A DNA stretch of 64,000 nt from Pseudomonas trivialis (GTDB lineage: Bacteria; Pseudomonadota; Gammaproteobacteria; Pseudomonadales; Pseudomonadaceae): NCBI RefSeq assembly GCF_001439805.1, contig NZ_JYLK01000008.1:177635-241634 (forward strand). The letters are read 5' to 3'. Below the pieces are notes generated by a model. It was not told the DNA's origin. It did no database searches and saw only the letters and a program-made list of their open reading frames with translations. Position numbers and translations under genes: made by a program. The number at the start of each line of letters is the position of its first letter. Within the stretch, counting starts at the first letter, position 1. Positions 17,901-29,992 of the stretch are shown in pieces.

Positions 17901-20900
17901 GCCCAAGTCCTTGGCCAGCGTGCCGCCGGTCCAGGTCTGCAGGGTCAAACCGGTCGGCACCGCGCCGTATTGGCTGACACCTACCACCGGCACGTCCGTC
18001 ACCGGGTGAATATCCACGGTGATGATTTTGGTGTCGCTGTAAACGCTGCCGTCGTAGGCCTGGAACTTCAGCTGGGTATAGTCGCTTTGCTTGTTGCCCA
18101 CGCCGGTGCCGCCGAAGCTGTTATCGCCCGACTCGTTGGCCGCCGGGGTGTAGCGCACGTTGTGGCTGTCGAAGTCAGCCTGGCTGAACGCCTTGCCGGC
18201 CGAGGTATCGGTTTTCAGGTCAGCGGTAGTCAGCTGCGTCCACACGCCGTTGACTTTGTACTCGATGGCGCCGGCAGGCAGGCTGGTGAACACCACTTTC
18301 GGGTTGGCGGAGTCCACGTCGTTGACGCCGAAGGTGGCCCAGGTCAGTTCGACCGGGGTGTCTTCGTTGCTGGCGATGTTGCCGTTGGTGGCCGTGGGCG
18401 CGTCGTTGACCGGCGTGATCGTGATGGTGCCGTTGACCGCTGGCGAGGTCAGTACGTTGCTGCCGTCAGCGTTGCCGCTGTCGGTGGCGGTGTAGGTGAA
18501 TTTCACCGTGCCGTTGAAGTCAGTGGCCGGCTTGAAGTAGACGGTCGCCTCGCCATTGCTGGCGGTGATCGGGCCGGTCACCTTGGTGGTCATCGCTGCG
18601 TCGGTGTAGAACGTGCCGTTGCTTGGCGTGCCCACGCTGAAGGATTTTACGTTCGCCAGTCCATCCACATCGGTCGCGCTCAGCTTGACCGCGATGCCGC
18701 TGGTTGGGTCTTCGGCACCGGTTGCGGTGGTTGCGATGGCAACTGGCGCGTCGTTGACCGGGGTCACGGTGATGGTGCCGTTGACCGCTGGCGAGGTCAG
18801 TACGTTGCTGCCGTCAGCGTTGCCGCTGTCGGTGGCGGTGTAGGTGAAGTTCACCGTGCCGTTGAAGTCGGTGGCCGGTTTGAAGTACACGGTCGCCTCG
18901 CCATTGCTGGCGGTGATCGGGCCGGTCACTTTGGTGGTCATCGCTGCGTCGGTGTAGAAGGTGCCGTTGCTTGGCGTGCCCACGCTGAACGATTTAACGT
19001 TCGCCAGGCCGTCTACATCGGTCGCGCTCAGCTTGACCGCGATGCCGCTGGTTGGGTCTTCGGCACCGGTTGCGGTGGTTGCGATGGCAACCGGCGCGTC
19101 GTTGACCGGGGTCACGGTGATGGTGCCGTTGACGGCTGGCGAGGTCAGCACGTTGCTGCCGTCAGCGTTGCCGCTGTCGGTGGCGGTGTAGGTGAAGTTC
19201 ACCGTGCCGTTGAAGTCGGTGGCCGGTTTGAAGTACACGGTCGCCTCGCCATTGCTGGCGGTGATCGGGCCGGTCACCTTGGTGGTCATCGCTGCGTCGG
19301 TGTAGAACGTGCCGTTGCTTGGCGTGCCCACGCTGAAGGATTTTACATTCGCCAGTCCATCCACATCGGTCGCGCTCAGCTTGACCGCGATGCCGCTGGT
19401 TGGGTCTTCGGTACCGGTTGCGGTGGTAGCAATGGCTACCGGTGCGTCGTTGACCGGGGTCACGGTGATGGCGCCGTTGACGGCTGGTGAGGTCAGCACG
19501 TTGCTGCCGTCAGCGTTACCGCTGTCGGTGGCGGTGTAGGTGAAGTTCACCGTGCCGTTGAAGTCGGTGGCCGGCTTGAAGTAGACGGTCGCCTCGCCAT
19601 TGCTCGCGGTGATCGGGCCGCTCACCTTGGTGGTCATCGCTGCGTCGGTGTAGAACGTGCCGTTGCTTGGCGTGCCCACGCTGAACGATTTAACGTTCGC
19701 CAAGCCGTCTACATCGGTCGCGCTCAGCTTGACCGCGATGCCGCTGGTTGGGTCTTCGGCACCGGTTGCGGTGGTAGCAATGGCTACCGGTGCGTCGTTG
19801 ACCGCCACGATATTCACGTTCAGCGTGCTGCTGGAGCCGGTGTTGGTGGTGTAGCCGATTTGTGGCACGTCACCGTTGAAGTCTTTGACCGGCGTGAAGG
19901 TGTAGGCGCCGTTGGCGCTGATAGTGATAGAGCCCACGCCAGTGATGACAGCGGTTTGGCCGGCCATGTAGCTAACGGTTCCGACGTTGAAGGTGGCTAC
20001 GTTCAGGACGCTATCGACATCGCTGTCGTTACTCAGCACATTGCCGGTGGCAACGTTGTCTTCCAGGGCGCTGCCGGTGTCCGTTTTGAGGACGCTTGCG
20101 TCATCTACAGCATCGATCTTCACGTTGAGCGTGCTGCTGGAACCGGTGTTGGTCGTGTAGCCGATTTGCGGTACGTCACCGTTGAAGTCTTTGACTGGTG
20201 TGAAGGCATAGGCGCCGTCGGTACCGATGGTGATTGAGCCAACGCCAGCGATCACGGCGGTCTGGCCAGCGTTGTAGCTGGTGCCGCTGACGCTGAAAGT
20301 CGCGACGCTCAACACGTTATCCACATCGACGTCGTTGCTCAGCACGTTGCCGGTGGCGACGTTGTCTTCCAGCGCGCTGCCGGTGTCCGCTTTGAGAACG
20401 CTTGCGTCATCTACAGCATCGATCTTCACGTTGAGCGTGCTGCTGGAGCCGGTGTTGGTCGTGTAGCCGATTTGCGGCACGTCGCCGTTGAAGTCTTTGA
20501 CCGGCGTGAAGGCGTAGGCGCCGTCGGTACCGATGGTGATTGAGCCAACGCCCGCGATAACAGCGGTCTGGCCGGCGTTGTAGCTAGTGCCGTTGACGCT
20601 GAAGGTCGCAACGTTCAACACGTTGTCCACATCGACGTCATTGATCAGCACGTTGCCGGTGGCAATGTGATCTTCCAGGGCGCTGCCGGTGTCCGCTTTG
20701 AGGACGCTGGCGTCATCTACAGCATCGATCTTCACGTCCAACGTGCTGCTGGAACCGGTGTTGGTGGTGTAGCCGATTTGTGGCACGTCGCCGTTGAAAT
20801 CTTTGACTGGGGTGAAGCTGTACGCGCCGTCAGCACCGATGGTGATAGAGCCAACGCCCGCGATCACGGCGGTCTGGCCGGCGTTGTAGCTAGTGCCGTT

Positions 20901-23900
20901 GACGCTGAAGGTCGCGACGTTCAACACGTTATCAACGTCGACGTCGTTGCTCAGCACGTTGCCGGTGGCAACGTGATCTTCCAAGGCGCTGCCGGTGTCC
21001 GCTTTGAGGACGCTTGCGTCATCTACAGCATCGATCTTCACGTCCAACGTGCTGCTGGAACCGGTGTTGGTGGTGTAGCCGATTTGCGGTACGTCACCGT
21101 TGAAATCTTTGACTGGGGTGAAGGCATAGGCGCCATCAGCGCCGATAGTGATGCTGCCCACACCCGCAATCACGGCCGTCTGGCCGGCGGCGTAACTGGT
21201 GCCACCGACGTTGAACATGGCAACAGTCAGGGTGTTGTCTACGTCCACGTCGTTGCTCAACACATTGCCAGTGGCAACGTTATCTTCTAGAGCACTACCT
21301 TTGTCCGCTTTCAACACGCTCGCGTCATCGACCGCGTCGATTTTCACGTCCAGAGTGCTGCTCGAACCCGTGTTGGTGGTGTAGCTGATTTGCGGTACGT
21401 CACCGTTGAAGTCTTTAACAGGCGTGAACGCGTACGCGCCGTCTGCACCAATAGTGATAGCGCCGACACCTGCAATGGTTGCAGTTTGGCCAGCAGTATA
21501 GGTGGCGCCGCCCACATTGAAGGTGGCAACAGTCAGTGTGTTGTCTACATCGACGTCATTCGAAAGGACGTTGCCGGTGGCAACGTTATCTTCCAAGGCG
21601 CGGCCGGTGTCGGCCTTGAGGACGCTCGCGTCATCTACAGCATCGATCTTCACGTCCAGCGTGCTGCTCGAGCCGGTGTTGGTGGTGTAGCCAATTTGCG
21701 GGACGTCACCGTTAAAGTCTTTGACCGGCGTGAAGGCATAGGCGCCGTCGGCGCCGATGGTGATTGAGCCAACGCCTGCGATGGTCGCGGTCTGGCCTGC
21801 GTTATAGCTTGTGCCGTTGACGCTGAAGGTCGCGACGCTCAACATGTTGTCGACATCGACGTCGTTGCTCAACACATTGCCGGTGGCAACGTTATCTTCC
21901 AGGGCGCTACCGGTGTCTGCCTTGAGGACGCTCGCGTCATCAACAGCGTCGATCTTCACATCCAGCGTGCTGCTGGAGCCGGTGCTGGTGGTGTAACCAA
22001 TTTGCGGTACGTCGCCGTTGAAGTCTTTGACTGGGGTGAAGGCGTAGGCGCCGTCAGCGCCGATAGTGATGCTGCCCACGCCCGCGATCACGGCCGTCTG
22101 GCCGGCGGCGTAACTGGTGCCACCGACATTGAACGTGGCAACAGTCAGCACATTGTCGACGTCGATGTCATTCGAAAGGACGTTGCCGGTAGCAACGTTA
22201 TCTTCCAGGGCGCTACCGGTATCTGCTTTGAGGACGCTCGCGTCATCTACAGCGTCGATCTTCACGTCCAGCGTGCTGCTCGAACCCGTGTTGGTGGTGT
22301 AGCCGATTTGCGGGACGTCACCGTTGAAGTCTTTAACGGGGGTGAAGGCGTACGCGCCGTCAGCGCCGATGGTGATGCTGCCCACGCCCGCGATCACAGC
22401 CGTCTGGCCTGCGGCGTAACTGGTGCCCCCCACGTTGAACGTGGCAACAGTCAGTACGTTGTCGACGTCCACATCGTTGCTCAGCACGTTGCCGGTAGCA
22501 ACGTTGTCTTCAAGCGCACTGCCGGTGTCCGCCTTGAGGACGCTCGCGTCATCAACTGCATCGATTTTCACGTCCAGCGTGCTGCTGGATCCTGTGTTGG
22601 TGGTGTAGCCAATTTGTGGCACGTCACCGTTGAAATCTTTGACCGGGGTGAAGCTGTACGCGCCGTCGGCACCGATGGTGATTGAGCCGACGCCAGCGAT
22701 GGTCGCGGTTTGACCTGCGGCGTAACTGGTGCCACCCACGTTGAACGTGGCAACAGTCAGTACGTTGTCGACGTCCACGTCGTTGCTCAGCACGTTGCCG
22801 GTAGCAACGTTGTCTTCAAGCGCACTGCCGGTGTCCGCCTTGAGGACGCTCGCGTCATCAACAGCGTCGATCTTCACATCCAGCGTGCTGCTGGAGCCGG
22901 TGTTGGTGGTGTAACCAATTTGCGGCACGTCGCCGTTGAAGTCTTTGACCGGCGTAAAGGCGTAGGCACCGTCTGCACCGATGGTGATCGAGCCAACGCC
23001 TGCGATGATTGCGGTCTGGCCGGCGTTGTAGCTGGTGCCGTTGACGCTGAAGGTCGCAACGCTCAACACGTTATCCACATCGACGTCGTTGCTCAGCACA
23101 TTGCCGGTGGCAACGTTATCTTCCATGGCGCTACCGGTGTCGGCTTTGAGGATGCTCGCGTCATCAACAGCATCGATCTTCACGTCCAACGTGCTGCTCG
23201 AACCGGTGTTGGTGGTGTAGCCGATTTGCGGCACGTCACCGTTGAAGTCTTTGACTGGGGTGAAGCTGTACGCGCCGTCAGCACCGATTGTGATTGAGCC
23301 GACGCCCGCGATCACAGCGGTTTGACCTGCGGTATAGGTAGTGCCGCCGACATTGAAGGTCGCAACGCTCAACACATTGTCGACGTCAACGTCGTTGCTC
23401 AACACATTGCCGGTGGCGACGTTATCTTCAAGCGCACTGCCGGTGTCCGATTTCAACACGCTCGCGTCATCAACCGCGTCGATCTTCACGTCCAGCGTGC
23501 TGCTCGAACCGGTGTTGGTGGTGTAGCCGATTTGCGGTACGTCGCCGTTGAAGTCTTTGACTGGGGTGAAGGCATAGGCGCCGTCAGCGCCGATAGTGAT
23601 GCTGCCCACGCCCGCGATCACGGCCGTCTGGCCGGCGGCGTAACTGGTGCCACCGACATTGAACGTGGCAACAGTCAGCACGTTGTCGACGTCGATATCA
23701 TTCGAAAGGACGTTGCCGGTGGCAACGTTGTCTTCCAGGGCGCTGCCGGTGTCCGCTTTGAGGACGCTCGCGTCATCTACAGCATCGATCTTCACGTCCA
23801 GCGTGCTGCTCGAACCGGTGTTGGTGGTGTAGCCGATTTGTGGCACATCACCGTTGAAGTCTTTGACTGGCGTGAAAGCATAGGCGCCGTCTGCACCGAT

Positions 23901-26900
23901 GGTGATTGAGCCAACGCCTGCGATGGTTGCGGTCTGTCCAGCGTTGTAGCTGGTGCCGTTGACGCTGAAGGTCGCAACGCTCAGTACGTTGTCGACGTCA
24001 ACGTCGTTGCGCAACACATTGCCGGTGGCGACGTTATCTTCAAGCGCACTGCCAGTGTCGGCTTTAAGGATACTTGCGTCATCAACCGCGTCGATCTTCA
24101 CGTCCAGCGTGCTGCTGGAGCCGGTGTTGGTGGTGTAGCCGATTTGAGGAACGTCACCGTTGAAGTCTTTGACCGGGGTGAAGCTGTACGCGCCGTCTGC
24201 ACCAATAGTGATAGCGCCGACACCTGCAATGATTGCAGTTTGGCCAGCGTCATAGGTGGTACCGCCCACATTGAAGGTGGCAACAGTCAGTGTGTTGTCT
24301 ACATCGACGTCATTTGAAAGGACATTGCCGGTGGCAACGTTATCTTCCAGGGCGCTGCCGGTGTCCGCTTTAAGGACGCTCGCGTCATCTACAGCATCGA
24401 TCTTCACGTCCAGCGTGCTGCTCGAACCCGTGTTGGTCGTATAGCCGATTTGCGGCACGTCGCCGTTGAAGTCTTTGACTGGCGTAAAGGCATAGGCGCC
24501 ATCAGCACCAATAGTGATGCTGCCCACACCCGCAATCACGGCCGTTTGGCCGGCGTTGTAAGTGGTGCCACCTACGTTGAAGGTCGCAACGCTTAAGACG
24601 TTATCCACATCGACGTCATTTGAGAGCACGTTGCCGGTGGCAACGTTATCTTCCAGGGCGCTACCGGTGTCTGCCTTGAGGACGCTCGCGTCATCAACCG
24701 CGTCGATTTTCACGTCCAGGGTGCTGCTCGAACCCGTGTTGGTGGTGTAGCCAATTTGCGGCACGTCGCCGTTGAAGTCTTTGACCGGTGTGAAGGCATA
24801 GGCGCCGTCTGCACCGATGGTGATTGAGCCAACACCGGCAATGGTCGCGATCTGGCCTGCGTTGTAAGTAGTGCCATTAACGTTGAAGGTCGCAACGCTT
24901 AAGACGTTATCCACATCGACGTCGTTGCTCAACACGTTGCCAGTAGCAACATTGTCTTCCAGCGCACTGCCGGTATCGGCCTTGAGGACGCTCGCGTCAT
25001 CGACCGCGTCAATTTTCACGTCCAGCGTGCTGCTCGAACCCGTGTTGGTCGTGTAGCCGATTTGCGGCACGTCACCGTTGAAGTCTTTGACCGGTGTGAA
25101 GGCGTAAGCGCCGTCGACGCCGATAGTGATGCTGCCCACGCCCGCGATCACGGCCGTCTGGCCGGCGGCGTAACTGGTGCCACCGACATTGAACGTGGCA
25201 ACAGTCAGCAGGTTGTCGACGTCGATGTCATTCGAAAGGACATTGCCAGTGGCAACGTTGTCTTCCAAGGCGCTGCCGGTGTCCGCTTTGAGGACGCTGG
25301 CGTCATCAACCGCGTCAATCTTGACGTCCAGCGTGCTGCTCGAACCGGTATTGGTGGTGTAGCCGATCTGCGGCACGTCGCCGTTGAAGTCTTTGACCGG
25401 CGTGAAGGCGTAGGCGCCGTCGGCACCGATGGTGATTGAACCAACGCCAGCGATGGTCGCAGTTTGACCTGCGGTATACGTGGTGCCGCCGACGTTGAAG
25501 GTCGCAACGTTTAAGACGTTGTCGACGTCGACGTCATTCGACAGCACATTGCCGGTGGCAACGTTATCTTCCAGGGCGCTGCCGGTATCAGCTTTAAGGA
25601 CGCTCGCGTCATCTACGGCGTCGATCTTCACGTCCAGGGTGCTGCTCGAACCCGTGTTGGTGGTGTAGCCAATTTGCGGCACGTCGCCGTTGAAGTCTTT
25701 GACCGGGGTGAAGGCGTAGGCGCCATCAGCGCCGATAGCGATGCTACCCACGCCTGCGATAACGGCGGTTTGGCCTGCAGTGTAAGTGGTGCCGCCCACA
25801 TTGAAGGTGGCAACAGTCAGGGTGTTGTCTACGTCGACGTCGTTGCTCAGCACATTGCCGGTAGCAACGTTGTCTTCCAGGGCGCTGCCGGTGTCCGCCT
25901 TGAGGACGCTCGCGTCATCAACCGCGTCGATCTTCACGTCCAGGGTGCTGCTGGATCCTGTGTTGGTGGTGTAGCCAATTTGTGGCACGTCACCGTTGAA
26001 ATCTTTGACCGGGGTGAAGGCGTAGGCGCCGTCTGCAGCGATGGTGATCGAACCAACGCCCGCGATAACAGCGGTCTGGCCGGCGTTGTAGCTTGCGCCG
26101 TTGACGCTGAAGGTCGCGACGTTCAACACGTTATCCACATCAACGTCGTTGCTCAGCACGTTTCCGGTAGCAACGTTATCTTCAAGCGCACTACCGGTAT
26201 CTGCCTTGAGGACGCTCGCGTCATCTACAGCATCGATCTTCACGTCCAGGGTGCTGCTCGAACCCGTGTTGGTGGTGTAGCCGATTTGCGGCACGTCGCC
26301 GTTGAAGTCTTTGACCGGTGTGAAGGCATAGGCGCCGTCTGCACCGATGGTGATTGAGCCAACACCGGCAATGGTCGCGATCTGGCCTGCGTTGTAAGTA
26401 GTGCCATTAACGTTGAAGGTCGCAACGCTTAAGACGTTATCCACATCGACGTCGTTGCTCAACACGTTGCCAGTAGCAACATTGTCTTCCAGCGCACTGC
26501 CGGTGTCGGCCTTGAGGACGCTCGCGTCATCAACCGCGTCGATCTTCACGTCCAGCGTGCTGCTCGAACCAGTGTTGGTGGTGTAGCCAATTTGTGGCAC
26601 GTCGCCGTTGAAGTCTTTAACCGGGGTGAAGGCGTATGCGCCGTCGGCACCGATAGTAATCGAGCCAACGCCAACAATAGTTGCGGTCTGGCCGGCGCTA
26701 TACGTGGTGCCGTTGACGCTGAACGTCGCGACGTTCAATACGTTGTCGACGTCGACATCATTCGAAAGCACATTGCCAGTGGCAACGTTATCTTCCTGCA
26801 CCGTGCTGGTGTCCGCTTTCAACACGCTCGCGTCATCAACCGCCACCACGTTTACAGTCAGCGTGCTGGTTGAACCGGTGTTGGTGGTGTAGCCGATCTG

Positions 26901-28247
26901 CGGCACATCACCGTTGAAGTCCTTGACCGGGGTAAAGGTGTACGCGCCATCGGCGCCGATGGTGATGCTGCCCACGCCGGCAATGGTCGCGGTCTGGCCG
27001 GCGCTGAAGGTGGTGCCGCCCACGTTGAAGGTGGCAACCGACAGCACATTGTCGATATCGCTGTCATTGCTCAGCACATTGCCGGTGGCGACGCCATCTT
27101 CGGCGAGGGTGGCAGTGTCGGCCACCAGCACGCTCGGGTTATCCACAGCGATCACCGTGGTGGTGGCCGCTTGCGGGTTGATCGCGAGGTTCTCGTAGTT
27201 GCCGCCGCTGGCGGCGGTGATGTTCGCGCTGACGGTCAGGTCCTTGCCATCGGCCAGGTTCGCCGGGGTGTCGACGCTGACGGTGCCGGTGGTTTTGCCG
27301 GCTTCAATGATGATGGTGGTGTTGTTGGACAGCGTGACGGTGACGTCGGTCTGCGCGGCGTTGGTCACCGTGGCGGTGTAGACGATCTTGCCGCCCTCAT
27401 CCACCGAAGCGGCGGAGGTGAGGGTCACGGTGGTGGTGTCGATGGTGTCGTTGACTTGCGTCACCGCAGGCGTCGGGTCCGTGGTGACGACCACGTTGCC
27501 GCCGCCGGAAGTGCCGGCGATGGTGGCGGAGATCGACGAGGCATCCAGGTACGGCGTGTCATTGCCGGCGAAGGTGACGTTCAGCGCGCCGGAGGTCTGG
27601 CCGGCCGCGATTACTACGGCCAGGCCGTTGGACAAGGTAACGGTAAGGTCGCTGGTCGGCGCCTGGGTGACGAACGCGGTGTAAACCACCACGCCGCCGG
27701 CTTCGGTGATGGTCGGCGTGGCGGTCAGGGTAACGGTGACGTTTTGCGCAGTGGCGCCGTTGTTATTGTTGCCAGCGGTGAGCGGCGCAGCGCCGGCGTC
27801 CGCAGCGTTAAGGCCGTTGGTCGGATAGCCAATAGTGGGGTCGACCACGCCTGCGGTCGCGTCCAGCACCACGAAGCTGTGCCCGCCCCCGACGGCGCCG
27901 TCTGCACCGGCGGCGCTCGGGCCGGCGGCGGTGGCTTCGAGGTCCTGGGTCGGGTCGGCGCCGGCGGCAATGGCTTGCTGCAGTTCGGCAACGGACGGCG
28001 CGGCCTGCGCAGTGGCGGCGCTCAGGTCGGTGGACGAGTCAGGCGCATCGGCACTCCACTGGCTGTCGCGACCCAGGTCGATCACGCGGCCATCGGCAAG
28101 CTCCAGCGACACGGCGCCAGCGGGGCCGGTATCGACCTGCTCCCCGGCGAACAGACGATCACCTTCTACAAGCAGGCGACGAATCCCTTCCGGGGATACC
28201 GCGAACACTTGACCGACAATGCTTTTGACGACCGCAACGCTGCTCAT
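14955..28247 (-). CDS. lapA: Giant repeat adhesin LapA
   Basis: A 4430-aa surface adhesin for irreversible attachment and biofilm. Residues 1-105 form the retention module ([20 protein letters not shown]) with the LapG cut motif TAAG at 106-109. Two 'DEGG/EAGG' beta domains reach 367. Residues 368-2815 are 24 repeats of 102 aa, the first and last diverged. Residues 2816-3279 are four VCBS/cadherin-like repeats of 116 aa. Then come a PA14-like stretch ([19 protein letters not shown]), further beta domains, and a von Willebrand A domain with the metal site DTSGS at 3927-3931. About five RTX nonapeptides (GGAGNDILV type, 4271-4320) and a type I secretion tail ending DLTVKHHD close the protein. 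Well-studied LapA proteins are larger (about 5200 aa in P. fluorescens Pf0-1, about 8700 in P. putida). Export is by LapEBC on the other side of the promoter region. Confidence 0.96.
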   Translation of the reverse strand: MSSVAVVKSIVGQVFAVSPEGIRRLLVEGDRLFAGEQVDTGPAGAVSLELADGRVIDLGRDSQWSADAPDSSTDLSAATAQAAPSVAELQQAIAAGADPTQDLEATAAGPSAAGADGAVGGGHSFVVLDATAGVVDPTIGYPTNGLNAADAGAAPLTAGNNNNGATAQNVTVTLTATPTITEAGGVVVYTAFVTQAPTSDLTVTLSNGLAVVIAAGQTSGALNVTFAGNDTPYLDASSISATIAGTSGGGNVVVTTDPTPAVTQVNDTIDTTTVTLTSAASVDEGGKIVYTATVTNAAQTDVTVTLSNNTTIIIEAGKTTGTVSVDTPANLADGKDLTVSANITAASGGNYENLAINPQAATTTVIAVDNPSVLVADTATLAEDGVATGNVLSNDSDIDNVLSVATFNVGGTTFSAGQTATIAGVGSITIGADGAYTFTPVKDFNGDVPQIGYTTNTGSTSTLTVNVVAVDDASVLKADTSTVQEDNVATGNVLSNDVDVDNVLNVATFSVNGTTYSAGQTATIVGVGSITIGADGAYAFTPVKDFNGDVPQIGYTTNTGSSSTLDVKIDAVDDASVLKADTGSALEDNVATGNVLSNDVDVDNVLSVATFNVNGTTYNAGQIATIAGVGSITIGADGAYAFTPVKDFNGDVPQIGYTTNTGSSSTLDVKIDAVDDASVLKADTGSALEDNVATGNVLSNDVDVDNVLNVATFSVNGASYNAGQTAVIAGVGSITIAADGAYAFTPVKDFNGDVPQIGYTTNTGSSSTLDVKIDAVDDASVLKADTGSALEDNVATGNVLSNDVDVDNTLTVATFNVGGTTYTAGQTAVIAGVGSIAIGADGAYAFTPVKDFNGDVPQIGYTTNTGSSSTLDVKIDAVDDASVLKADTGSALEDNVATGNVLSNDVDVDNVLNVATFNVGGTTYTAGQTATIAGVGSITIGADGAYAFTPVKDFNGDVPQIGYTTNTGSSSTLDVKIDAVDDASVLKADTGSALEDNVATGNVLSNDIDVDNLLTVATFNVGGTSYAAGQTAVIAGVGSITIGVDGAYAFTPVKDFNGDVPQIGYTTNTGSSSTLDVKIDAVDDASVLKADTGSALEDNVATGNVLSNDVDVDNVLSVATFNVNGTTYNAGQIATIAGVGSITIGADGAYAFTPVKDFNGDVPQIGYTTNTGSSSTLDVKIDAVDDASVLKADTGSALEDNVATGNVLSNDVDVDNVLSVATFNVGGTTYNAGQTAVIAGVGSITIGADGAYAFTPVKDFNGDVPQIGYTTNTGSSSTLDVKIDAVDDASVLKADTGSALEDNVATGNVLSNDVDVDNTLTVATFNVGGTTYDAGQTAIIAGVGAITIGADGAYSFTPVKDFNGDVPQIGYTTNTGSSSTLDVKIDAVDDASILKADTGSALEDNVATGNVLRNDVDVDNVLSVATFSVNGTSYNAGQTATIAGVGSITIGADGAYAFTPVKDFNGDVPQIGYTTNTGSSSTLDVKIDAVDDASVLKADTGSALEDNVATGNVLSNDIDVDNVLTVATFNVGGTSYAAGQTAVIAGVGSITIGADGAYAFTPVKDFNGDVPQIGYTTNTGSSSTLDVKIDAVDDASVLKSDTGSALEDNVATGNVLSNDVDVDNVLSVATFNVGGTTYTAGQTAVIAGVGSITIGADGAYSFTPVKDFNGDVPQIGYTTNTGSSSTLDVKIDAVDDASILKADTGSAMEDNVATGNVLSNDVDVDNVLSVATFSVNGTSYNAGQTAIIAGVGSITIGADGAYAFTPVKDFNGDVPQIGYTTNTGSSSTLDVKIDAVDDASVLKADTGSALEDNVATGNVLSNDVDVDNVLTVATFNVGGTSYAAGQTATIAGVGSITIGADGAYSFTPVKDFNGDVPQIGYTTNTGSSSTLDVKIDAVDDASVLKADTGSALEDNVATGNVLSNDVDVDNVLTVATFNVGGTSYAAGQTAVIAGVGSITIGADGAYAFTPVKDFNGDVPQIGYTTNTGSSSTLDVKIDAVDDASVLKADTGSALEDNVATGNVLSNDIDVDNVLTVATFNVGGTSYAAGQTAVIAGVGSITIGADGAYAFTPVKDFNGDVPQIGYTTSTGSSSTLDVKIDAVDDASVLKADTGSALEDNVATGNVLSNDVDVDNMLSVATFSVNGTSYNAGQTATIAGVGSITIGADGAYAFTPVKDFNGDVPQIGYTTNTGSSSTLDVKIDAVDDASVLKADTGRALEDNVATGNVLSNDVDVDNTLTVATFNVGGATYTAGQTATIAGVGAITIGADGAYAFTPVKDFNGDVPQISYTTNTGSSSTLDVKIDAVDDASVLKADKGSALEDNVATGNVLSNDVDVDNTLTVAMFNVGGTSYAAGQTAVIAGVGSITIGADGAYAFTPVKDFNGDVPQIGYTTNTGSSSTLDVKIDAVDDASVLKADTGSALEDHVATGNVLSNDVDVDNVLNVATFSVNGTSYNAGQTAVIAGVGSITIGADGAYSFTPVKDFNGDVPQIGYTTNTGSSSTLDVKIDAVDDASVLKADTGSALEDHIATGNVLINDVDVDNVLNVATFSVNGTSYNAGQTAVIAGVGSITIGTDGAYAFTPVKDFNGDVPQIGYTTNTGSSSTLNVKIDAVDDASVLKADTGSALEDNVATGNVLSNDVDVDNVLSVATFSVSGTSYNAGQTAVIAGVGSITIGTDGAYAFTPVKDFNGDVPQIGYTTNTGSSSTLNVKIDAVDDASVLKTDTGSALEDNVATGNVLSNDSDVDSVLNVATFNVGTVSYMAGQTAVITGVGSITISANGAYTFTPVKDFNGDVPQIGYTTNTGSSSTLNVNIVAVNDAPVAIATTATGAEDPTSGIAVKLSATDVDGLANVKSFSVGTPSNGTFYTDAAMTTKVSGPITASNGEATVYFKPATDFNGTVNFTYTATDSGNADGSNVLTSPAVNGAITVTPVNDAPVAIATTATGTEDPTSGIAVKLSATDVDGLANVKSFSVGTPSNGTFYTDAAMTTKVTGPITASNGEATVYFKPATDFNGTVNFTYTATDSGNADGSNVLTSPAVNGTITVTPVNDAPVAIATTATGAEDPTSGIAVKLSATDVDGLANVKSFSVGTPSNGTFYTDAAMTTKVTGPITASNGEATVYFKPATDFNGTVNFTYTATDSGNADGSNVLTSPAVNGTITVTPVNDAPVAIATTATGAEDPTSGIAVKLSATDVDGLANVKSFSVGTPSNGTFYTDAAMTTKVTGPITASNGEATVYFKPATDFNGTVKFTYTATDSGNADGSNVLTSPAVNGTITITPVNDAPTATNGNIASNEDTPVELTWATFGVNDVDSANPKVVFTSLPAGAIEYKVNGVWTQLTTADLKTDTSAGKAFSQADFDSHNVRYTPAANESGDNSFGGTGVGNKQSDYTQLKFQAYDGSVYSDTKIITVDIHPVTDVPVVGVSQYGAVPTGLTLQTWTGGTLAKDLGTSGNGVAQSSDLIRVIDAKTAATAISTGVVSSVSNGNVAEGTATKVSGLIYLEAGKSYSFTGTADDSLAITVGGKLVASETWSKQAGTITGTAYTPSESGYYTLDIYHYNQAAAGNYDVNVSINNGPSMSLGNSGVQTYTGVDALKAAGAVLGDSHVVNGEGYYTGYVYNRGLEDTTIKVAPITTTFVDNDGSESHKVEISGLPAGTVITDGVTGHSFTSTGATAFYDVSSWNLKTLTVTPFKDSTASFDLTVKATAKELSTGIEAVTTGKVSIVVTAVNDAPTLDLSTADGAVATGFAATYNERSTSGVAITGSVAIGDVDSSQMQSASITLKNASAGDQLTSSLVTVGGTYKGITLTSVGTDVSGKILLNLSGAADAATYKALLESFQYSSTSKYPATGDRIIEVSVMDNEGGNSLSSSIATSTITVTPQAYLVTEGTGVADVVNLSSSSVNNVVVGDKAGVVTQGSNYNIAFLVDTSGSIGTSAMDSIKSQLTSVFNTLIANAGNKDSGVVKVLLVDFDTRIESQVSVNLADKDAAKAALQAVLTQMTSNSNDMTNYQDAFNAATNWFKSSDATSNKGATNLTYFITDGSPNVFTDVQDNLYLGSTHRGYSVYFDSYVNSSNYVLGQGNAVYAEINGRTKLIVDTDGSVFSYNSRGQAFYEGKVVANVNGGFDVARVYQDDNTAMANAKAAYANLVNAVDSKVVVEAIGLGSSIDTAVLKQFDTDKVVANIDTAKLADAITGHTADAGADNLTGGSANDILFGDLITYKGQEGSAALKAFAAEKLATTVDHIDDRTLHQYITEHVQDIGTMANASNIYGTKDGNDTLIGNAGNDILFGQGGNDSLSGGAGNDILVGGKGDDVLSGGAGADTFVWLKGDTNTSGGFDRITDFKHGEGDKLDLSDLLQGNNDNNLSNYLKLTTDASGTSTLSVSSAGTFTASGGGTADVTIKVDGASWGNGSAAINSLIAGGDLTVKHHD
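18411..19802 (-). repeat. Four tandem 348-bp VCBS/cadherin-like repeats inside lapA
   Basis: Four copies of a 116-aa unit run from [20 protein letters not shown] to the NGTITVTP end, nearly identical in DNA. They lie directly C-terminal to the 102-aa array. Each unit has the SATDVDGL and TDSGNADGS calcium-type turns. Confidence 0.93.
19803..27146 (-). repeat. 24 tandem 306-bp repeats inside lapA
   Basis: Exact 306-bp spacing holds over 7344 bp. Each unit encodes [20 protein letters not shown] through to TLDVKIDA. Variation is concentrated in one short segment: [36 protein letters not shown] and [12 protein letters not shown] types alternate. Copies 1 and 24 (the ends) are the most diverged, as expected when inner copies are homogenised by recombination. 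Confidence 0.95.
27921..27932 (-). promoter_or_regulatory. LapG cleavage motif in LapA (TAAG)
   Basis: Codons 106-109 of lapA read T-A-A-G in the context [12 protein letters not shown]. LapG enzymes cut between the two alanines of (T/A/P)AA(G/V). This leaves the retention module in the outer-membrane TolC channel and frees the rest. A second similar site, SAAG, lies at residues 111-114. Confidence 0.8.
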
Positions 28248-28594
28248 AAAAAATCTCCGAAATACCGTTCAGGGGGGCATCCATCAAGGAGACCGGCCCT
28301 ACCGCTGGTGCCGATTCAATAGCTGGAGTACTTGAATTTTTGCGTAAAAATTTTGGCGTCAATATTCTGCTGTTTTTTCGGGAAAATTACTTTTCCGTCA
28401 AGGTATTGACCTATTGGGCGCCATCCTAAACAATCCGCCCCGTAATGTCACATTGATATTTAAGCGGCCTCGCGACTTTCTGTTTGCGCCCTCCGGCGTC
28501 CAATAAAAACGGGCATTTCGAGTTGCCACTCCCATGCAATATTCCAATTTTGTTGCAGCTTTGCAGGCAACCAGATCTCCGGGGAAACATCAGA
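28248..28594. promoter_or_regulatory. Divergent control region lapA / lapEBC
   Basis: 347 bp separate the divergent lapA and lapE starts. The part at 28320-28440 is AT-rich. On the minus strand GGAGA sits 6 nt before the lapA ATG. On the plus strand a weak TTGACC (28406) with TAAACA (28427) could serve lapE, though the spacing is only 15 nt. In other pseudomonads lapA transcription responds to FleQ, GacA and c-di-GMP; I cannot name a FleQ site here by eye. Confidence 0.5.
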
Positions 28595-29947
28595 ATGCGT
28601 TTGCACTTTTTCATCGCCGTGCCGTTCGCTCTCGCCGCCAGTTTCGTGCAGGCCCAAACCCTTCCTGAGGCCATGCAGAAGGCGGTGGACGTGCACCCGG
28701 AAATCCAGGCTGGCGTGAATGCGCGCATCGCTGCCGACTATCAGGTACGAGCGGCCCAGGGTGGCTACCTGCCTAAAGTGGATTTGCTGGGCGGTTATGG
28801 CCGTGAAAGCTCCGACAACATCAACACCCGCGCCGCCAGCAACAGCCATGACTGGAAAACCCTGAACCGGGGCGAGTCGAGCATTCGCCTGCAACAGAAC
28901 CTGTTCCAGGGGTTCGGCACGCAAAATGAAGTCAGCCGCCAGCAAGCCACCGCCAACTCCCGAGGCTACGCGCTGCTCAACACCACCGAGCGCACCGCCC
29001 TGACGGTCGCCCAGGTCTATCTGGATGTGCTGACCCGTCGCGAGATGGTGCAACTGGCAGAAGACAACCTGAAAAGCCACGAACGCATCTTTGACCAGAT
29101 CAAACTGCGCACCAGCCGTGGCGTCGGAAGAATGGCGGACATGGACCAGGCTGAAGCCCGACTGGCTCAAGCGCGTAACAACCTGCTGACCGAGCAGACC
29201 AACCTGGAAGACGCCAAGGCCAACTACATCAGCGCCGTCGGCCAGGAGCCCGATCAACTGGAGCGGCCACAGGGTTTTGTCGCCCTGATGCCGGCCAACC
29301 TTGAAGAAGCGCGCCGCCAGATGGTGGAGAGCAGCCCGGTGTTGCGCTCGGCCGAGTCGGACATCGCCGCTGCCGAAAAGCAGTACGAATCCGCCAAGTC
29401 GACCTTCTACCCGCGCTTTGACGCCGAGCTGCAGCGCTCGGCCAACAACAATGTCGGCGGCGAAGAGGGCCATGACAATGGCTACTCGGCCATGCTGCGC
29501 ATGCAGTTCAACCTGTACTCCGGCGGCAGCAACAAGGCCGACCTGCAGTCCAAGGCCTCCCAGGCCTCTCAGGCGCTGGATATTCGCAACAACGCCCTGC
29601 GCGAGTTGAACCAGGAGCTGAGCCTGGCGTGGAACGCCTACAACAATGCCACGGCGCAGGTGCCGATCGCCCAGGAATACGTGGACCGCAGCACCCGCGT
29701 GCGCACTTCTTACCAGCAGCAGTTCAGCCTCGGTGAGCGTACACTGCTCGACCTGCTCGACAGCGAGAACGAACTGTTCACCGCGTCGCAGCGCCTGGCG
29801 CAGATCAAAAACCTGCAGCTGTACACGCAATACCGTATCAAGGCCGACATGGGCCAACTGCTGAGAAGCCAGGGCATCGTCGCCCCGCTGGCCTCGGTCG
29901 TGCAAAACGAAGTCAAGACGAAAGTGAACCTGCCAGGGATGAACTGA
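28595..29947 (+). CDS. lapE: TolC-family outer-membrane channel LapE
   Basis: A 450-aa outer-membrane efflux protein that forms the exit duct for LapA and holds its N-terminal plug. The start at 28595 gives the signal peptide MRLHFFIAVPFALAASFVQA before QTLPEAMQKAVDVHPEIQAG, the usual TolC-like opening. A longer in-frame ATG at 28484 would disrupt the signal peptide. Two TolC half-repeats with long helices are seen, for example RMADMDQAEARLAQARNNLL in the first half and RVRTSYQQQFSLGERTLLDL in the second, the latter a strong TolC-family signature. lapB starts 46 nt later. Function follows from motif and operon. Confidence 0.94.
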   Translation: MRLHFFIAVPFALAASFVQAQTLPEAMQKAVDVHPEIQAGVNARIAADYQVRAAQGGYLPKVDLLGGYGRESSDNINTRAASNSHDWKTLNRGESSIRLQQNLFQGFGTQNEVSRQQATANSRGYALLNTTERTALTVAQVYLDVLTRREMVQLAEDNLKSHERIFDQIKLRTSRGVGRMADMDQAEARLAQARNNLLTEQTNLEDAKANYISAVGQEPDQLERPQGFVALMPANLEEARRQMVESSPVLRSAESDIAAAEKQYESAKSTFYPRFDAELQRSANNNVGGEEGHDNGYSAMLRMQFNLYSGGSNKADLQSKASQASQALDIRNNALRELNQELSLAWNAYNNATAQVPIAQEYVDRSTRVRTSYQQQFSLGERTLLDLLDSENELFTASQRLAQIKNLQLYTQYRIKADMGQLLRSQGIVAPLASVVQNEVKTKVNLPGMN

Positions 29948-29992
29948 TTTTTTAAGGAGTTGGAGCACTCAACGCATTAAGAGAGAGTCAGC

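Noticed and set aside
16419..19490. A 1023-codon open frame on the plus strand, plus dozens of 60-230-codon frames up to 28322
   Set aside because: They are antisense shadows of lapA, repeating with the 306- and 348-bp periods. Codon composition (His/Ala/Gly/Val-rich) is that of reverse-strand reading, and none has a ribosome site.
18411..27146. Regular direct repeats as a CRISPR array
   Set aside because: Units are 306 and 348 bp, coding, without spacers, and there are no cas genes.
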